A stretch of 64,000 nucleotides of DNA from Variovorax sp. S12S4. Its GTDB lineage: Bacteria; Pseudomonadota; Gammaproteobacteria; Burkholderiales; Burkholderiaceae_C. Below are positions 17,571 through 30,023 of the stretch, piece by piece. The notes below the pieces were generated by a model, which searched no databases, was not told the origin of the DNA, and was given only the letters and a program-made list of their open reading frames with translations. The position numbers were made by a program, and so were the translations under genes. The stretch lies in assembly GCF_023195515.1 (NCBI RefSeq), contig NZ_JALPKR020000002.1, positions 5,681,001-5,745,000 on the forward strand, in the 5' to 3' direction. Position 1 is the first letter of the stretch. Each line of letters starts with the position of its first letter.

Positions 17571-17842
17571 CCCTTGCCCGCTTGCACCAGGTGGCTCGCC
17601 AGGTGTGCAATGGAAGTGAGCGCGCGGCGCGTTTCCTTGCTGTCGGGCATGCGCACGCCGAAGCGCTGCTGGATCGTCATCGACACCTGCAGCGCGTCGA
17701 GCGAGTCGAGGTCGAGCCGGGCTTCGGGGCCGAACAGCGGCTCGTCGTCGCCAAGGCCGCCCGGAGGCGCCTCTTTTTCAACGGCCTCGAGCACCATGGT
17801 CTTCAGGCTGGCAATGAATTCGGCGGAAACGGAATCGGTCAC
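17567..17842 (-). CDS. Acyl carrier protein
   Basis: This 91-residue acidic protein has the 4'-phosphopantetheine attachment site LDLDSLDALQ, Ser47. The helix-2 stretch that follows (VSMTIQQRFGVRMPDSKE) is typical of ACPs in secondary lipid pathways. It is dedicated to the cluster rather than the primary fatty-acid ACP, since it sits between the ABC exporter and the ketosynthase genes, with its ATG overlapping the permease stop (ATGA). It would carry the growing or loaded acyl chain for the ketosynthases and the BtrH-like transferase. Confidence 0.9.
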   Translation of the reverse strand: MTDSVSAEFIASLKTMVLEAVEKEAPPGGLGDDEPLFGPEARLDLDSLDALQVSMTIQQRFGVRMPDSKETRRALTSIAHLASHLVQAGKG

Positions 17843-18996
17843 GATGCGGGCCTGCGAAACAAGAAGACGGCAAGCAAGAACATGGCGGCCGCAAACAGCA
17901 CGAGCCGGCCGACCTGCGGCAGGGTGTCGGCCACGCCGCCGCCGCGCAACAGCACGGTAAGCAGCGCCTCCAGCCCCCAGTTCATCGGGGAAATTTCAAC
18001 CAGCCGCTGCATGAAGCCGGGCATGACGAACTTCGGCACCATGATGCCGCCGGCCGCCGCCATCAGCACGTTGACCATCGGCCCGATGGTCGCGGCCTGC
18101 GCATGGCTGCGCACGGCGCAGGCCAGCGCGAGCGACAGGCTCACCGCGGCCAGGCTCACGGCCGCGAGCGCAACCACCAGGGCGCCCCAATCGATACCGG
18201 CAAGCGAAAGCGCATCGCCGCCGATCAAGGGCATCAGCCAGATGCCGGCAGCGAGCATCAACACGGCCTGCAGCGCGTTCACACCAAGATAAGGCAAGGC
18301 TTTGGACATCAGCAGCATGAAGCGCGACACACCCAGGCTGCGCAGCCGGCCCAGCGCGCCCGAACTGCGCTCCTGCACGAACAGGCTGGAGAGCGACGCC
18401 ACCACGAAGAACATGCCGAACACCAGCCATGCCGGCACGTTCTGCTGCACCGATGTGGGCCGCGGCCCGGCGGTGGAATAGCGCTCGGCATTCACCAGCG
18501 CCTGGATCGAGGCGCCCGGCGGCGGACCCGAGGTGCCCGGCACTGCAAGCGCCAACCGAGCCTTCAGTTCGCCGGACGCGCCGACGAGTTCGGCGCGCAA
18601 GGCATTGAACAGGTTGGCGTCGATGCCCGGCTCGGTCAGCAAACGGACGTGCGCCTTGGTCGAGAGCGCGGCCGATTCGAGCTCCGCCGAAAGGCCCGGC
18701 TCCAGCACGATGACGTACTTGAGCGCGCCGCTGCGCAATCGCGCCTCCCAATCGGCACCGAGCGCCTGCGGCGCACCGTGGCTGCGCTGCCATATCTGCT
18801 GCAGCCATTGCGCCGGCGTTTCGGTGTCGCGCATGTCCACGGCGTAGCTGAGCTCGGCCAGAGGCGGGCGGTAGATGTCCTTGAGCGTGAGCGACATCAG
18901 CACGATGAAGACCATCGGCATCAGAAACAGCGCGGCCAGCCCGTGCATGTCGCGCACGAGTGCCAGCAGTTCCTTCTTGATGAGCGCGAGGAGCAT
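17839..18996 (-). CDS. ABC-2 type transporter permease
   Basis: This 385-residue protein starts MLLALIKKELLALVRDMHGL, followed by the first transmembrane helix, a large extracytoplasmic domain (about 45-220) and five C-terminal helices, the layout of YhiH/YbhR-type ABC-2 exporters. The longer open frame upstream only shadows the ATPase gene. It pairs with the ATPase gene 7 bp upstream and probably exports the product of the lipid cluster or a precursor. Confidence 0.9.
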   Translation of the reverse strand: MLLALIKKELLALVRDMHGLAALFLMPMVFIVLMSLTLKDIYRPPLAELSYAVDMRDTETPAQWLQQIWQRSHGAPQALGADWEARLRSGALKYVIVLEPGLSAELESAALSTKAHVRLLTEPGIDANLFNALRAELVGASGELKARLALAVPGTSGPPPGASIQALVNAERYSTAGPRPTSVQQNVPAWLVFGMFFVVASLSSLFVQERSSGALGRLRSLGVSRFMLLMSKALPYLGVNALQAVLMLAAGIWLMPLIGGDALSLAGIDWGALVVALAAVSLAAVSLSLALACAVRSHAQAATIGPMVNVLMAAAGGIMVPKFVMPGFMQRLVEISPMNWGLEALLTVLLRGGGVADTLPQVGRLVLFAAAMFLLAVFLFRRPAS

Positions 18997-19003
18997 GGTG
19001 TGT

Positions 19004-19912
19004 TCAGTCGCGCAAGGAACGGTGGGTGAGCGCCATGAAGAGCTGCTCCAGGTCGTGGCGGCCGAATTCCGCGTGGCGCACTTCGATGCCTTCGGTCTCG
19101 AGCGTCGCCAGCACCGGACCGGGCCCGGTGCCTTCGTGCAGGTGCACACGCCAATGCACGCCCCCAGGCTCCACCGTTCCAAAGCGCGAGAGCATGGCTT
19201 CGTCGAGCCCGTCGGCCGCGAGCGTCAGAAGCATTGCGCTCTTCGACAGCAGCTCTTCGAGCGAGCCTTCGCGCAGCACTCGGCCATGGTCAAGAATGGC
19301 AACCCGGTCGGCGATGGCCTCGATCTCTTCCATGTAGTGCGAGGCATAGATCACTGCGGCGCCCTGCTGCGCCAGGCTCTTGATGGCATCGAGAATGAAA
19401 GCGCGCGATTGCGGATCGACGCCAACCGTAGGCTCGTCAAACAGCATCAGCTCGGGCTCGGGCAACAGTGCAATCGCGAGGTTCAATCGGCGTTTCAGGC
19501 CACCCGAGAGCCGCTCGGCCCGCGCACCCGCAAACTGCTCAAGCTGCGAAAAGCGCGTGCAGGCTTCGATGCGCGCCTTCTTGTGCGCGCCGGAAAGTCC
19601 GCCGGCAGCCGCAAAGCATGCGAGGTTTTCGGCCACCGTGAGCATGGGGTAGAAGGCCTGGTCCTGCGGGGCGACGGCGATGCGGGTTGGCGTCTTTGCC
19701 CTGACCTGTTGAAGCGGCTGGCCGTCGATGTGGATTTCGCCCGACTGCACTGCCAGCGCACCCGACAAGTGCGAGATCAACGTGGTCTTGCCTGCGCCGT
19801 TGGGGCCGAGCAAGCCCATGACCGACCCCCTGGGAACTGCAAGCGAGACCTCGGCCAACGCGGGTGCGTTTGCATGCGGATAGCGGTAGCTGAGGTTCTT
19901 CAGTTCGAGCAT
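19004..19912 (-). CDS. ABC transporter ATP-binding protein
   Basis: This 302-residue protein has Walker A GLLGPNGAGKTTLISHLSGA, signature RLSGGLKRRLNLAIAL, Walker B LMLFDEPTVGVDPQSR and H-loop VIYASHYMEE. This is the CcmA/NatA-type single ATPase used with ABC-2 permeases. It is followed closely by the permease gene. Upstream of its ATG lies a 351-bp stretch with palindromic repeat copy A, separating it from the BtrH-like gene on the same strand. Confidence 0.93.
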   Translation of the reverse strand: MLELKNLSYRYPHANAPALAEVSLAVPRGSVMGLLGPNGAGKTTLISHLSGALAVQSGEIHIDGQPLQQVRAKTPTRIAVAPQDQAFYPMLTVAENLACFAAAGGLSGAHKKARIEACTRFSQLEQFAGARAERLSGGLKRRLNLAIALLPEPELMLFDEPTVGVDPQSRAFILDAIKSLAQQGAAVIYASHYMEEIEAIADRVAILDHGRVLREGSLEELLSKSAMLLTLAADGLDEAMLSRFGTVEPGGVHWRVHLHEGTGPGPVLATLETEGIEVRHAEFGRHDLEQLFMALTHRSLRD

Positions 19913-19956
19913 ATGGTTGTTGCTCGTTGGGTGCGCTGTTGTTGGGGGTGCTGCTG

Positions 19957-20215
19957 ATCCAGGGCTTGTGCAAAGGCCACCGGGTACTCCCCTCCGCGAA
20001 TGTCCTCCGGGCTTCGCCCTCCTCCTTTATTTCGCTGCGTGGAGCACCCGATGCCCTGTGCACTTGGGCACGCCCGTGGTGCAACGCTGATCAACGACTG
20101 CTCTGCCCAACGCACCCGCTGGCGGGGTGCCTTGCGCAGCGAAATAAAGGAGGAGGCCGCAGGCCGGGGGACATTCGCGGAGAAAGGTACCCCGTCGGCG
20201 GGTGCGCGCCCTGAA
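19957..20215 (-). repeat. Palindromic MITE-like repeat, copy A
   Basis: This is about 259 bp, reverse-complementary to copies at 32622 and 57874. Nested inverted arms are visible: terminal GTTCAGGGCG against GCCCTGGATC (approximate), inner TCCGCGAATGTCC against GGACATTCGCGGA, and TCCTCCTTTATTTCGCTGCG against its exact complement at about 20133-20154. It fills most of the 351-bp gap (19913-20263), which holds no convincing gene. Short ORFs crossing it translate similarly in all copies because the DNA is conserved, not because they look like proteins. Confidence 0.9.
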
Positions 20216-20263
20216 CGCCCCAGATCAAACTCAACACGGCAAGCAGAAAGCCAGTGCGTCATC

Positions 20264-21244
20264 TCAAGCAACAGCAGTCTTCAAATCTCGAAAGAAGGCC
20301 TCTTCCTGCTGCGCCTGCTCCCGCAGCTTGCCAGCCAGCGCGGCAGGATCGACCGGCTCGCGCCCCTTCACCATGCGCGCCGCCTTGAGTGCGAAAGCGC
20401 GCCAGCCGTCGCCGATGGCGATAAGCCGTTCAGACATCTGTTGCAGCTGCGGTTTGTCGAGCAGTAGCGCCGCCTCCTGCAAAAAGCCGGCATAGATGAA
20501 GCGGAAGCCCGCCCCGCCAGTGCCGATTTCTTCCTGCATGCGCACCACATGGCCGATGAAGTCGACGCTGCGCGAATCGGCCGGGGAAAGCTTCTGCATG
20601 CGGTTGGCCAGCGTGCGCATGCCGCGTACGCCGACGATGGGAATCGGCGCGAGCATGTTGCGGACGGTCTTGCGGATGGCCCTTGTCACCGATGCCGCAT
20701 CGACCGTCTTGCGCTCGATGGCTTGGGGGTAGTACATGAGGCCCTTGGGCGCGAGCACGCCCTTGGCGAAGCGCGCGCGCGAAAGGTCGGCGCTGGCGCA
20801 ACGTACCGGCTCTTCGAACACCGGGTCGCTGATCAGGTAGTCGTCGCCTTCCTTGCCGTACACCAGCAGGTTGTGCGCGTTGAAGTGAAAGCGCATGTTG
20901 GGCGGAAAGTACGGCAGCCAGTAGACCGAGGTCTGCAAGCCCACGAGCTGCCCGTCGGCCAGGAGTGCGTCCAGGCGCTGTGCGCCGGCTTCCGGGCTGC
21001 GAAAGGTCTCGAAGCGAAAGCGTGCGGCCATCGGCGCCAGCAAGCCCTTGATGATGGCCTTGGGCGGCATGCGGTACGAGATGAGCGGCAAGCCCGACAG
21101 CTTGATGAACGGCAGGTAGGCGAACGACAAGGCCGACGAAAGGCCGAGGGCCATGCTCTCGGTCATCGGCACGCCGTGGTGGCGCATCAGGTTCGAGATG
21201 ACGCCGCTTTCGCAGTGTGCCGCTTGCTGGTGTTCGAATTTCAC
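20264..21244 (-). CDS. BtrH N-terminal domain protein, putative ACP-dependent acyltransferase
   Basis: This 326-residue protein starts at GTG 21244 (MKFEHQQAAHCESGVISNLM), overlapping the stop of the upstream gene as GTGA. The N-terminal cysteine-containing stretch AAHCESGVISNLMRHHG and the later FHFNAHNLLVYGKEGDDYLISDPVF fit the BtrH_N family of papain-like acyltransferases. The family name comes from butirosin BtrH, which moves an acyl group from an ACP to an aminoglycoside. Here a transfer from the cluster ACP to an unknown acceptor is a reasonable inference. Confidence 0.8.
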   Translation of the reverse strand: MKFEHQQAAHCESGVISNLMRHHGVPMTESMALGLSSALSFAYLPFIKLSGLPLISYRMPPKAIIKGLLAPMAARFRFETFRSPEAGAQRLDALLADGQLVGLQTSVYWLPYFPPNMRFHFNAHNLLVYGKEGDDYLISDPVFEEPVRCASADLSRARFAKGVLAPKGLMYYPQAIERKTVDAASVTRAIRKTVRNMLAPIPIVGVRGMRTLANRMQKLSPADSRSVDFIGHVVRMQEEIGTGGAGFRFIYAGFLQEAALLLDKPQLQQMSERLIAIGDGWRAFALKAARMVKGREPVDPAALAGKLREQAQQEEAFFRDLKTAVA

Positions 21245-21636
21245 GGCAGGCCTTGCAAGGTGGAAACGGGCAGGCCCAGCGCTTCGGAGTAACGCGCCAG
21301 GTGCTTTGCCGGGAGCGCCGCGAAATGCTTGGGCTTCAGGTGGCGCCGCACGCGCCATTGCCAGAAGCCGCTGGTCTGCGAGAGCAGTGCCACGTCCATG
21401 CGGCGCTCGTACATCCAGTATTCGAGCGGCGACGCGAGCCCCTGGGCCACGCGCTCCTTTGCGACCTGCGCCTGCTCGACGAGCACGTCGACCGCGTGGC
21501 TGGTGACGATTTCTTCCGCCTCCCAGCCGCGTGAGCGCGTGGTGACGACGCGGCCCTGCGCATCGCGCGCGTACATGAGCTTGGCGTGGCCATCCAACGT
21601 GGCATTGCCTTCTTGCGGAACGGCGTCGAGGTCCAT
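21241..21636 (-). CDS. Conserved-looking 131-residue protein of the lipid cluster
   Basis: The protein starts MDLDAVPQEGNATLDGHAKL. I do not recognise the family. It has no signal peptide or membrane segment. The centre (SHAVDVLVEQAQVAKERVAQ) looks helical, and the C-terminal part is rich in Arg/Trp/His (FWQWRVRRHLKPKHF). It starts 2 bp after darB and its stop overlaps the BtrH-like start, so it is firmly inside the operon and likely made at similar level. Function unknown. Confidence 0.7.
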   Translation of the reverse strand: MDLDAVPQEGNATLDGHAKLMYARDAQGRVVTTRSRGWEAEEIVTSHAVDVLVEQAQVAKERVAQGLASPLEYWMYERRMDVALLSQTSGFWQWRVRRHLKPKHFAALPAKHLARYSEALGLPVSTLQGLP

Positions 21637-21638
21637 GG

Positions 21639-22775
21639 CTAGATGGCTTCCAGGTAGATGAAACCGCTGGAGAAGCGGCCGCTTTCGGGCACGAACATCA
21701 GCAGCTTGTGGCCGGGCTTGATGCGGCCCGAACGGAACAGCTCGTCGAGCATGATGTAGGGCGATGCCGAGCCGGTGTTGCCCTTGGTCGCGAGATTGCT
21801 GAACCAGCGCTCGCGCGGAATGGCAAAACCCATGGCCTCCAGGCACTGGCTCACAGGCTCGATGAAGTAGCCGGACGAGAGATGCGGCAGGAACCAGTCG
21901 ACATCTGAAGCCTTCAGGCCGCGCTTCTCGATGATGGCCGCCAGCGGCTCGCCCAGCGTGGCACGAACGATGTTCTCGTTGAGCAGGCGCACGTCCTGCT
22001 TCACGGCAAAGGTCGACTCGCGCTGCCAGTCTTCGGGCGCGGTGCGCGCCCATCCCTCCAGGCCGCCTTCGGTGTTCTTGTCGGCGCCTGCATACATGCA
22101 CACCGGCAGTTCGTGCGCGGCGGAAGACAGGTCGATCCACTCCACGCGCAGCGACAGCGGGCCGCGCGGCTCGCGCTCGAGCAGCACGGCGCCGGCACCG
22201 TCGGAGAGCATCCAGCGCAGAAAGTCTTTTTCGAAAGCGATTTCGGGCCGCTCCTCGAGCGCCTGCAGCTTGTGCTCCAGCTCGGCTTCGAAGCGGGAGC
22301 CGCGCATCACGGCCGAGGCGAGTTCGGACCCCGTGGCCACCGCACGCCGCGCATCGCCCGAGCGCACAGAGAGCCATGCGTGCTTGAGCGCCGTGGTGCC
22401 CGCCAGGCAGATGCCCGCGCAGGCCACCACTTCGAGCCGTGGCCAGCCAAGCTCGCCATGCACCATGACCGCGTGGTTGGGCATCAACTGGTCGGGAAGC
22501 GAAGTGCCGGTCACCAGGCAATCGACCGGACCGATGTCATCGCCCAGCGCCCGGATGGCCGAGGCAGTGAGCTGCGCGTTGCTCATGGCGAGTTGGCCGG
22601 TGGCCCGGTCGATGGCGTAGTGGCGCGACTGGATGCCGTTGCTGCGAAGAATCAGCCGCCGCGCGCGCGAAGCCTTGCCGCCGACGCGACCGAGAACGTC
22701 TTCGATGTCTTCATTGCTGACCGGGGAAAAGGGCAGAAACGCGGCAGTGCGGGTCAGGAAGACATCAGTCGTCAT
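21639..22775 (-). CDS. darB: Beta-ketoacyl-ACP synthase III, DarB-like
   Basis: This 378-residue KAS III has a complete Cys-His-Asn triad: VVACAGICLAG (Cys119), DWFLPHLSSGYF (His298) and ATKGNTGSAS (Asn333). The extended insertions around SRFEAELEHKLQALEERPEI and the DarA-like neighbour point to the DarB group, which condenses two acyl-derived units to a cyclohexanedione or dialkylresorcinol ring in Pseudomonas and Photorhabdus. Its start lies within the last codons of darA (11-bp overlap). The symbol rests on family and context. Confidence 0.85.
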   Translation of the reverse strand: MTTDVFLTRTAAFLPFSPVSNEDIEDVLGRVGGKASRARRLILRSNGIQSRHYAIDRATGQLAMSNAQLTASAIRALGDDIGPVDCLVTGTSLPDQLMPNHAVMVHGELGWPRLEVVACAGICLAGTTALKHAWLSVRSGDARRAVATGSELASAVMRGSRFEAELEHKLQALEERPEIAFEKDFLRWMLSDGAGAVLLEREPRGPLSLRVEWIDLSSAAHELPVCMYAGADKNTEGGLEGWARTAPEDWQRESTFAVKQDVRLLNENIVRATLGEPLAAIIEKRGLKASDVDWFLPHLSSGYFIEPVSQCLEAMGFAIPRERWFSNLATKGNTGSASPYIMLDELFRSGRIKPGHKLLMFVPESGRFSSGFIYLEAI

Positions 22776-23745
22776 AGAGGGGGGAACGGTCCGTGGCCGA
22801 GCCCGACGGGCGCTCGAAATGAGCCGTCATTTTAGTCAGCCACCCCTTGAACAACGGCCGCAGCAGCGCCTGGAGTGTCAAGCTCACAGGCACGACCGTG
22901 ACAATGAGCACGAGGAGGAAGACCACGTAGAGCAGCAGCAGGGGCTTGCGCTGCCACGCGCCCGGCCGCCCCGCCGCCATGATCAACTTGCCCCAGAGAA
23001 AAAAGCTGCGGGTGCCGGCTTTTTCGCTGATCAGGAGCTTTGCGTTGGCTTGAACGGCCCCCAGGCCGGAGAGCAACGGCTGCGATCCGCGTTCGAGGTC
23101 AGCGTGCAGCGCCTCGCGCAGCGCGCGGCCAAAACGGCCGGCGCCGCGGATCTGCCCTTCGCTGAGACCCGCATCGGGCATGCCCCAGAAGCCGCGCTTG
23201 CGGCCCCAGATCAGCCAGGCCGGCGTGGTGAAGAAGGTGGCCAGCGTCGGCCCGGGGTCGGTCAGCACCACGTTGTCGATCAGGCGCGCACCCACGGCAT
23301 CGAGCAGGCCCTTTAGCTTTTCGTGGGCCAGCAGCCACATGTTGCGGCAGGCGATGACCGTGACGACGGGCTTGCCCCTCAGCAGATGGCTCGCCAGCGG
23401 ATGCTTCAGGAAGGCGACGATCGGCTGCGACGGCGCCAGGAACCAGACCTGGTACGGCAGGATGACCAGGTCGAAGTGCTCGTCGCCCGTGAGCGAGAGC
23501 GGCGCCAGCTGCGGCGGCTTCATGTGCGCCGACTCGGGAAAGGCATCGAAGAAGGTCAGGAACGGCCAGGGAAACGGGAAATCCGCCTGCGGACGCAGCG
23601 TTTCGACGTGCACGGAGATTCCCGGGTCGGCCTTGAGCGGCGCAACGATCTGCTCGGCGACGCTGCCAAGCTGGCCGGTCTGCGAGTAGTGGATCACCAG
23701 AACACGTTTGAGGCGCTCGGCGGGGCTGGGAATGCTTGAGGTCAC
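22765..23745 (-). CDS. darA: DarA-like protein (flavodoxin fold, dialkylresorcinol ring-forming partner)
   Basis: This 326-residue protein starts at GTG 23745 (MTSSIPSPAERLKRVLVIHY). SQTGQLGSVAEQIVAPLKAD is a flavodoxin-type phosphate-binding loop, with later strands DLVILPYQVWFLAPSQPIVA and GKPVVTVIACRNMW. A hydrophobic anchor lies near residues 275-305. Proteins of this type are annotated as dialkylresorcinol condensing enzyme DarA and act with DarB, probably in aromatisation. It is the first gene of the minus-strand cluster; about 155 bp upstream separate it from glpV, with the glp terminator in between. Confidence 0.8.
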   Translation of the reverse strand: MTSSIPSPAERLKRVLVIHYSQTGQLGSVAEQIVAPLKADPGISVHVETLRPQADFPFPWPFLTFFDAFPESAHMKPPQLAPLSLTGDEHFDLVILPYQVWFLAPSQPIVAFLKHPLASHLLRGKPVVTVIACRNMWLLAHEKLKGLLDAVGARLIDNVVLTDPGPTLATFFTTPAWLIWGRKRGFWGMPDAGLSEGQIRGAGRFGRALREALHADLERGSQPLLSGLGAVQANAKLLISEKAGTRSFFLWGKLIMAAGRPGAWQRKPLLLLYVVFLLVLIVTVVPVSLTLQALLRPLFKGWLTKMTAHFERPSGSATDRSPLYDD

Positions 23746-23841
23746 TTGCTGGGGCGAAACGAGGGCCGTCGAATGTAAGCCAACCGTACGCCTGGCGCAT
23801 CTGCCATTGGTCATGCCGTCGCGCCGATCCCACGAATGGAC

Positions 23842-23881
23842 GAAAAAAAGCCGCGCCTTTTGGGGCGCGGCTCTCGAGAGG
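23842..23881 (-). terminator. Intrinsic terminator of the glp transport operon
   Basis: A 9-bp stem AGCCGCGCC / GGCGCGGCT with a short loop is followed on the minus strand by seven T (A-tract at 23843-23849). It lies about 20 bp after the glpV stop and separates the glycerol operon from the dar cluster. Confidence 0.88.
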
Positions 23882-23902
23882 GCTAGAGAGAACGCTGAAG
23901 GG

Positions 23903-25723
<1,821 letters not shown>

Positions 25724-25815
25724 GGTTTATCTCCTCGTTCCTTCGCTTCCCCGTGTGCGGCTGATTTCACCTCGGCCCCGGGGAAGCACCGGGCCGAATT
25801 GCCGGAGTACGCGAG

Positions 25816-26124
25816 CTAGCCCTTGCGCATGATCAGCGCGAGCACCAGCATCGAAAACACAAAGCCGATCCAGATCGACGGCTCGGCCTGCAGCGTCATT
25901 GCGGACTTGGCCCATTCCGCAAGGCCGATGTAGATCAGGTTGATATAGGCCGCCGAGAGCAAGCCGATGAACAGCCGGTCGCCGCGCGTGGTTTCGATCG
26001 GCAGCCAGCCGCGCCGCAGCGTGGTGGGCGACTTGATCTCCCACACCGTCATGCCGACCAGCATGAGCGCGATGCAGACGAAGAACACGGCCACCGGAGT
26101 GGTCCAGGACATCCAGGCAAACAT
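25816..26124 (-). CDS. glpU: GlpU-like small membrane protein (DUF2160)
   Basis: This 102-residue protein has three hydrophobic segments (VAVFFVCIALMLVGMTVWEI, then GLLSAAYINLIYIGLAEW, then IWIGFVFSMLVLALIM) and the short loop ETTRGDRLF. It occupies exactly the slot between the second permease and the binding protein where glpU (DUF2160) occurs in glycerol ABC operons. It starts 1 bp after glpQ. The role is unknown, possibly an accessory transporter subunit. Confidence 0.85.
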   Translation of the reverse strand: MFAWMSWTTPVAVFFVCIALMLVGMTVWEIKSPTTLRRGWLPIETTRGDRLFIGLLSAAYINLIYIGLAEWAKSAMTLQAEPSIWIGFVFSMLVLALIMRKG

Positions 26125-26125
26125 T

Positions 26126-26934
26126 TCAGACTCTCCCCATCGCGAAACCCTTGGCGATGTAGTGCCGCACGAACCAGATCACGATGGCACCCGGCACGAT
26201 AGTGAGCACGCCGGCGGCCGCAAGCGTAGCCCAGTCCATGCCCGATGCGCTCACCGTGCGCGTCATGGTCGCGACGATCGGCTTGGCGTTGACGCTGGTG
26301 AGCGTGCGCGCCAGCAGCAGCTCGACCCAGCTGAACATGAAGCAGAAGAACGCCGCCACGCCCACGCCGGCCTTGATCAGCGGCAGGAAGATCCGGATGA
26401 AGAACTTCGGAAAGCTGTAGCCGTCGATGTAGGCGGTTTCATCGATCTCGCGCGGAATGCCGCTCATGAAGCCTTCGAGAATCCACACGGCCAGCGGCAC
26501 GTTGAACAGCAAGTGAGCGAGCGCCACGCCCAGGTGCGTGTCCATCAGGCCCACGGTGCTGTACAGCTGGAAGAACGGCAGCAAAAACACCGCGGGCGGC
26601 GTCATGCGGTTGGTCAAGAGCCAGAAGAAAACGTGCTTGTCGCCCAGGAACGAATAACGCGAGAACGCATAGGCCGCCGGCAGCGCCACGGTCAGCGAAA
26701 TGACCGTGTTAATGCCCACGTAGATCAGGCTGTTGATGTAGCCCGAGTACCACGAAGCGTCGGTGAAGATGCGTGTGTAGTTGGCCCAGGTGAACTGCTG
26801 CGGAAAGAACGAGAAGCTCGAAAGGATTTCGCCGTTCGTCTTGAAGCTCATGTTGACCATCCAGTAGATGGGCAACAGCGCAAAAAGAATATAGAGCAGC
26901 AAGAAGATGCTGCGCTTGCGGAATCTGCGCTCGT

Positions 26935-26938
<4 letters not shown>
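26126..26938 (-). CDS. glpQ: Glycerol ABC transporter permease
   Basis: This 270-residue MalG-type permease has six predicted helices and the EAA loop GIPREIDETAYIDGYSFPKF, which contacts the ATPases. Its start overlaps the glpP stop by 4 bp. It forms the inner-membrane channel with GlpP. The name follows the glpSTPQUV order and should not be confused with the periplasmic phosphodiesterase also called GlpQ in enterobacteria. Confidence 0.9.
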
Positions 26939-27825
<887 letters not shown>

Positions 27826-28613
27826 GGGGCTTCCATCTTCTGTACGGGGTTGGCGCGGCCTTGTTGCGATGCGTTCTTCATGCAACCAGCTCCTCGTCGC
27901 GGTAATAGCAGGTGTGGGTGTCCAGCACGCGCAGCCACACGGTCTCGCCTACGGCGGGCAGCGGCGCATCGGCATGCAGGCGGGCCTTGAGCGCGGTGCC
28001 GCCGGCGTCGGCGCTCAGCATGGCATGAGTGCCCACGTCCTGCACCTGCGTGACGGTGGCGGGCACGGCGCCCTGCCCGCGCGCTTCGACCACCCGCAGG
28101 TATTCGGGCCGGATGCCCAGCTTGATCGAGCCTTCGGGCAGTTGGCGCGTCGGCACGAGCGGCGTGCCTGCCACTTCGAGCGCGCCGTTCGTGTTTTTTG
28201 CCGCCAGGAAATTCATGCCGGGCGAGCCGATGAAGTGGCCGACGAAGGTGTGGGCCGGCCGCTCGAACAGCGCCTCGGCGCTGCCCACCTGCACGGCCTT
28301 GCCGCGCGTCATGACCACGACCTCTTCGGCAAAGGTAAGCGCCTCGACCTGGTCGTGCGTCACGTAGATCAGCGTGAGCTTGAGCTCGCGGTGAATCTGC
28401 TTGAGCTTGCGGCGCAGCTGCCACTTCAGGTGCGGGTCGATCACCGTGAGCGGCTCGTCGAACAGCACGGCCGACACGTCGCTGCGCACCAGCCCGCGGC
28501 CGAGCGAAATCTTCTGCTTGGCGTCGGCCGCGAGCCCCGCCGCACGCTGGTTGAGCTGGCCGCTCATGTCGAGCATTTCGGCGATCTCGCCCACGCGCTT
28601 CTTGATCTGGTCT

Positions 28614-30022
<1,409 letters not shown>

Positions 30023-30023
<1 letters not shown>

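Noticed and set aside
19927..20214. Apparent 95-codon gene inside repeat copy A, with similar ORFs in copies B and C
   Set aside because: Similarity between copies follows from DNA-level repeat conservation; frames are open on both strands and none shows a protein-like pattern.
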